NCBI GenBank assembly: GCA_965207915.1
Contig: OZ242304.1
Location: 1,054,001-1,118,000, forward strand
DNA: 64,000 nt
DNA from: VXNJ01 sp009840625
GTDB lineage: Bacteria > Chloroflexota > UBA11872 > VXNJ01
Direction of reading: 5' to 3'
In this document: in pieces, positions 61,524 through 64,000 of the stretch
Layout of the letters: each line of letters starts with the position of its first letter
How positions within the stretch are numbered: position 1 is the stretch's first letter
Program-made: the position numbers and the translations under genes
Notes under the pieces: model-generated
Told to the model about the DNA's origin: nothing
The model's database searches: none
What the model saw: the letters and a program-made list of their open reading frames with translations, nothing else

Positions 61524-63377
61524 ATGCTTGGATCACATGCCCAGCAGGGCCTTCTGCAGGCCGACAACCTCTACCTCGACTTCGTCGGCCGGAACTCCTT
61601 CTACGGCCATCTGGCCTCCCTGCGCGGGGAGCTGTTCAGGGACGAGGACTTTAGTGACCTCTACTGCCCCGACAACGGCCGCCCCGGGGTGGCGCCCTCC
61701 ATCCTGGCCACCGCCCTGCTGCTGCAGGCCCACGACAAGGTCTCCGACAACGAGGCCAAGCAGCGCGCCGACTTCGACCTGCGCTGGAAGGTGGCCCTGG
61801 GGACCGCGATCGACGATCGCCCGTTCGCCAAGTCCACCCTGCAGCTGTTTAGGACCCAGCTGATACTGCACGGGAAGATGCAGGCGGTCTTCAAGCGCTC
61901 GCTGGAGCACGCCCGGGAGTCCGGACATCTCAAGGGCCGGCGCATGAAGCTGGCGCTGGACACCACCGCCATCCTGGGCCGGGGCGCCCAGCGCGACGCC
62001 TACAACCTGATCGGCGACGGCTGCCGGCTGCTGATCGGGGCCTTGTCCGAACTGGACGGCCGCAACGCTGCCGACTGGGCCGCCGCCGAAGGCTACGCCC
62101 TGCACGCCGCTAAAAGCCTCAAGGGCCGGGCGGCCATCGACTGGTCTTCACGCAAGGCGAGGCGCCGGCTGCTTAAGCGCATCGTAAGCGACGCCGACTC
62201 CCTGCTCGGGCGAGCCCGCGCGGCGATTGCCGCCATGGACCCGGGCGATGAACGCGCCCGCGACCTTGCCGATAACGCCGCGCTGCTGTCTAAGATCCTG
62301 CTCCAGGACATAGAGCGCCGACCCGACCCGGACTCTGACGGCGACGGCCCGGCGATCAGGAAGGGCGGCGGCCGCGATAGGACCCTGTCGGTGCACGACC
62401 CCGAGATGCGGCACGGCCGCAAGAGCGCGCGGCAGCGCTTCGCCGGCCACAAGGGCGCGGTCGCGGTCGATACCGGCAGCGGCCTGATAACCGCGGTCGG
62501 GGTGATCCCCGGCAACGCCCCCGACGCCGCGGGCGCCCTGGAGCTGGTGCGGGAGGCCGAAGACAACGCCGGTGTAAGCGCTGAAACCGTGGTCGGCGAC
62601 ATGGCCTACGGCGACGGGCTGACCAGGGAGGAGTTCGCCGAGGCCGGGTACGATCTCCTGGCCCGGGCGCCGGGCCGGCCCCGGAGCGATCGCTTCGTCA
62701 AGGAGGACTTCCGGATCGACCTTGGGTCCATGACCTGCACCTGCCCGGCCGGGCAGGTAACCGCCGATCTCAGGGCGATGGGCAGCCGCCGCCTGCGCTC
62801 GGGCGAGCGGATCCGCGACCGCTACTTCCGCTTTAACCGGGCTGCCTGCGCGGGCTGCGAGCTGCGCCCGCGCTGCGTCAGGTCCGCGACCGGCTCCCCG
62901 CGCACCGTGCGCTTCCATCCCCAGGAACGCCTGCTGCAGAGGGCGCGGGACCGCCAGCGCAGTCCGGCCGGGCAGGCGCTGCTGAAGAGCCGCCTGAAGG
63001 TCGAGCACCGCCTGGCCCGGCTGGTGCAGCTGGGGATCAGGCAGTCGCGTTTCTGCGGACGCTCCAAGACCCTGTACCAGCTGCTGATGGCCGCGACGGT
63101 GGCCAACCTGACCCTGACCGCCGGACGGACCGGAGCGCTTGGGCCGCAGGATCCGGATATGGGGCCGGATGGGGGCGGAGAAGGGCGGTCGCGACCCCGC
63201 AACCGGTCAAGCGACACGCTGGCGGCCCGGATCACCGGATCGTTGGCGGATGCATGCCGAAAAACGCCGCGATCGGCTGCCCAATCGGTCCTGGCGGCGA
63301 TCCGCGTACTGACCGCGAACCTACTCGAAATTGCAAACCCTGGGTGTTTGAACCGGGGTTTTAGGCCGGGCTTCTAG
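61524..63377 (+). CDS. IS1182-family transposase
   Basis: DDE transposase of 617 residues. The DUF772-type N-terminus (RPGVAPSILATALLLQAHDKVSD) is characteristic of IS1182. Acidic residues of the active site are in LALDTTAILG, VVGDMAYGDG and the C-terminal KVEHRLARLVQLGIRQ. A cysteine cluster CTCPAGQ and CAGCELRPRC lies between, likely structural zinc. High G+C and codon use like the metabolic genes suggest long residence or a donor of similar composition. No frameshift. Confidence 0.93.
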   Translation: MLGSHAQQGLLQADNLYLDFVGRNSFYGHLASLRGELFRDEDFSDLYCPDNGRPGVAPSILATALLLQAHDKVSDNEAKQRADFDLRWKVALGTAIDDRPFAKSTLQLFRTQLILHGKMQAVFKRSLEHARESGHLKGRRMKLALDTTAILGRGAQRDAYNLIGDGCRLLIGALSELDGRNAADWAAAEGYALHAAKSLKGRAAIDWSSRKARRRLLKRIVSDADSLLGRARAAIAAMDPGDERARDLADNAALLSKILLQDIERRPDPDSDGDGPAIRKGGGRDRTLSVHDPEMRHGRKSARQRFAGHKGAVAVDTGSGLITAVGVIPGNAPDAAGALELVREAEDNAGVSAETVVGDMAYGDGLTREEFAEAGYDLLARAPGRPRSDRFVKEDFRIDLGSMTCTCPAGQVTADLRAMGSRRLRSGERIRDRYFRFNRAACAGCELRPRCVRSATGSPRTVRFHPQERLLQRARDRQRSPAGQALLKSRLKVEHRLARLVQLGIRQSRFCGRSKTLYQLLMAATVANLTLTAGRTGALGPQDPDMGPDGGGEGRSRPRNRSSDTLAARITGSLADACRKTPRSAAQSVLAAIRVLTANLLEIANPGCLNRGFRPGF

Positions 63378-63383
63378 GGGACA
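63347..63383 (-). repeat. Right inverted repeat of the IS
   Basis: Reverse complement begins TGTCCCCTAGAAGCCCGG, matching the left end; contains the transposase stop codon. Confidence 0.7.
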
Positions 63384-63416
63384 TGCCCCCCTGCTAATGA
63401 CTGGCTGGACCTGCGG

Positions 63417-64000
63417 TCAGTCGACTTCCCGAGCGTTCAACTCGACCGCGGCACCATTGATTCCCGAGCCTTCCGCAGAGGCGAGAAAAACTATCGCGTT
63501 CGCGAATTCCTGCGGCGTGGCAGCCGCTGCGAATTCATCCGGACTAAGGTACTGCCGAGCCCTTTCCGTGCCGATGCCGCCCGCCACCAAACAGTTGGCC
63601 ACGATGCCGCGATGCTTGTAGTCGCGCGCTATGCCCTTGGTCAACGTAACGATCGCTGCTTTCGTCGCCCCAAACAGCGCCCTCCCCGGCGCCGGGTCGA
63701 CTGCACTGCCGCCGGCAATCGTAACGATGTGCCCGCCTCCAGCCTCGAGCATCGGCGGCAACACCGCTCGCGCCAGGTTGTAGGTCGTATACAAACTGCC
63801 GAGCACCAACTCTTCGAGTTCTGCCAGGGAGGTCTCGGCAAAGGGACTTTGCCGGAAGGGTGTTTGCGCCAACGTAGTCATGGAGTCGAGCCGCCCCCAG
63901 CGCTCTAGCGTTGAGTTGACTGCGTCCATGGCCGCGTTCGGCTCGGACAACTCGGCGATGACGGTGTGAACCGCTTCGCTACCAGGTATCACCGCGAGGG
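63417..64000 (-). CDS. Short-chain dehydrogenase-like protein, 5' end outside window, Tyr to Phe at the active site
   Basis: C-terminal 190-odd residues of an SDR; the frame stays open to the window end, so the cofactor motif is not seen. TIAGGSAVDPAPG is the serine region, but the catalytic Tyr of Y-x-x-x-K is phenylalanine (LFGATK, codon TTT), while the Lys is kept. C-terminal GSGINGAAVELNARE is the normal SDR end. The NAG block is also degenerate (TTLAQTPF). It might be a catalytically impaired or regulatory SDR. It lies 34 bases outside the right end of the IS, on the opposite strand to the transposase. Confidence 0.8.
   Translation of the reverse strand, partial: LAVIPGSEAVHTVIAELSEPNAAMDAVNSTLERWGRLDSMTTLAQTPFRQSPFAETSLAELEELVLGSLYTTYNLARAVLPPMLEAGGGHIVTIAGGSAVDPAPGRALFGATKAAIVTLTKGIARDYKHRGIVANCLVAGGIGTERARQYLSPDEFAAAATPQEFANAIVFLASAEGSGINGAAVELNAREVD

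Larger units (their letters stand above)
61393..63383 (+). mobile_element. IS1182-family insertion sequence, complete
   Basis: A 1991-bp element bounded by imperfect inverted repeats of about 37 bp (left 61393-61430, right 63347-63383; both ends read TG, then CCTAGAA, CCCGGCC and AAAA blocks) with one transposase gene. The transposase stop lies inside the right repeat. No target-site duplication was recognised: the left flank ends GTATTAAT and the right flank begins TGCCCC. The transposase frame is intact, so the element may be active. Confidence 0.8.

Noticed and set aside
1..64000. CRISPR arrays, rRNA genes, prophage modules or replication origin
   Set aside because: No regularly spaced repeats, rRNA sequence, phage structural genes or dnaA/origin-type clusters were recognised on reading the window.

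Overview
The window is a high-G+C bacterial chromosome segment, except for two visibly A+T-richer stretches (about 28-34 kb and 41.7-43.2 kb). GTG and TTG starts are common. It looks like an environmental heterotroph rich in carbohydrate, amino-alcohol and sulfate-ester catabolism: three sulfatases, a GH51 arabinofuranosidase, an arylsulfotransferase-like protein, many short-chain dehydrogenases (SDR) and aldo/keto reductases, a GMC oxidoreductase and methylmalonate-semialdehyde dehydrogenase. The exported proteins are mostly lipoproteins and no outer-membrane machinery is seen. The style recalls uncultivated marine or sponge-associated Chloroflexota, but no taxonomic marker gene is present, so that is inference.

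Layout. 0-5.6 kb: a 5'-truncated family 5 solute-binding protein, a threonine-dehydratase-like enzyme, a leucine-type binding lipoprotein and a Tat-exported sulfite-oxidase-like enzyme, then tRNA-Arg(CCT). 5.8-15.5 kb: metallo-hydrolase, mmsA, YihY/BrkB membrane protein, arylsulfotransferase-like protein, two SDRs, two paralogous aldo/keto reductases around an isochorismatase-fold hydrolase and a histidine phosphatase. 15.5-17.8 kb: peroxiredoxin and an ABC-2 exporter pair. 18.0-22.7 kb: a co-directional sugar cluster (arabinofuranosidase, dehydrogenase, DUF3224 protein, epimerase, TIM-barrel isomerase). 22.8-25.5 kb: two ion transporters. 25.6-27.9 kb: sulfatase plus aldo/keto reductase.

27.9-34.1 kb is an accessory island: a VapB-like antitoxin whose toxin appears lost, small proteins, 0.7 kb without convincing genes, then a 1279-residue fusion of topoisomerase-type zinc finger, PD-(D/E)XK-like nuclease and RecQ-like helicase, overlapping by four bases a coiled-coil protein with a C-terminal membrane anchor. 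This two-gene unit is the best candidate for an undescribed, possibly defensive, system. 34.3-41.6 kb returns to metabolic genes (sulfatase, YhfX-like PLP protein, lone sugar permease, lipocalin-like, GNAT, acyltransferase, SDR). 41.8-47.6 kb is a second nucleic-acid island: EVE-nuclease fusion, a RecB-like/RNase H-like/SF1 helicase fusion, and an ankyrin protein.

47.7-64 kb: phosphotransferase, histone-deacetylase-like amidohydrolase, a kinase/class III aminotransferase/GMC oxidoreductase run resembling amino-alcohol catabolism, glyoxalase-fold protein, third sulfatase, amidase, a second ABC-2 exporter, a lipoprotein esterase followed by a clear hairpin terminator, a complete IS1182-like element with about 37-bp imperfect inverted repeats, and an SDR cut by the window end. 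Apart from the small ribbon-helix-helix protein, no transcription regulator is recognisable.
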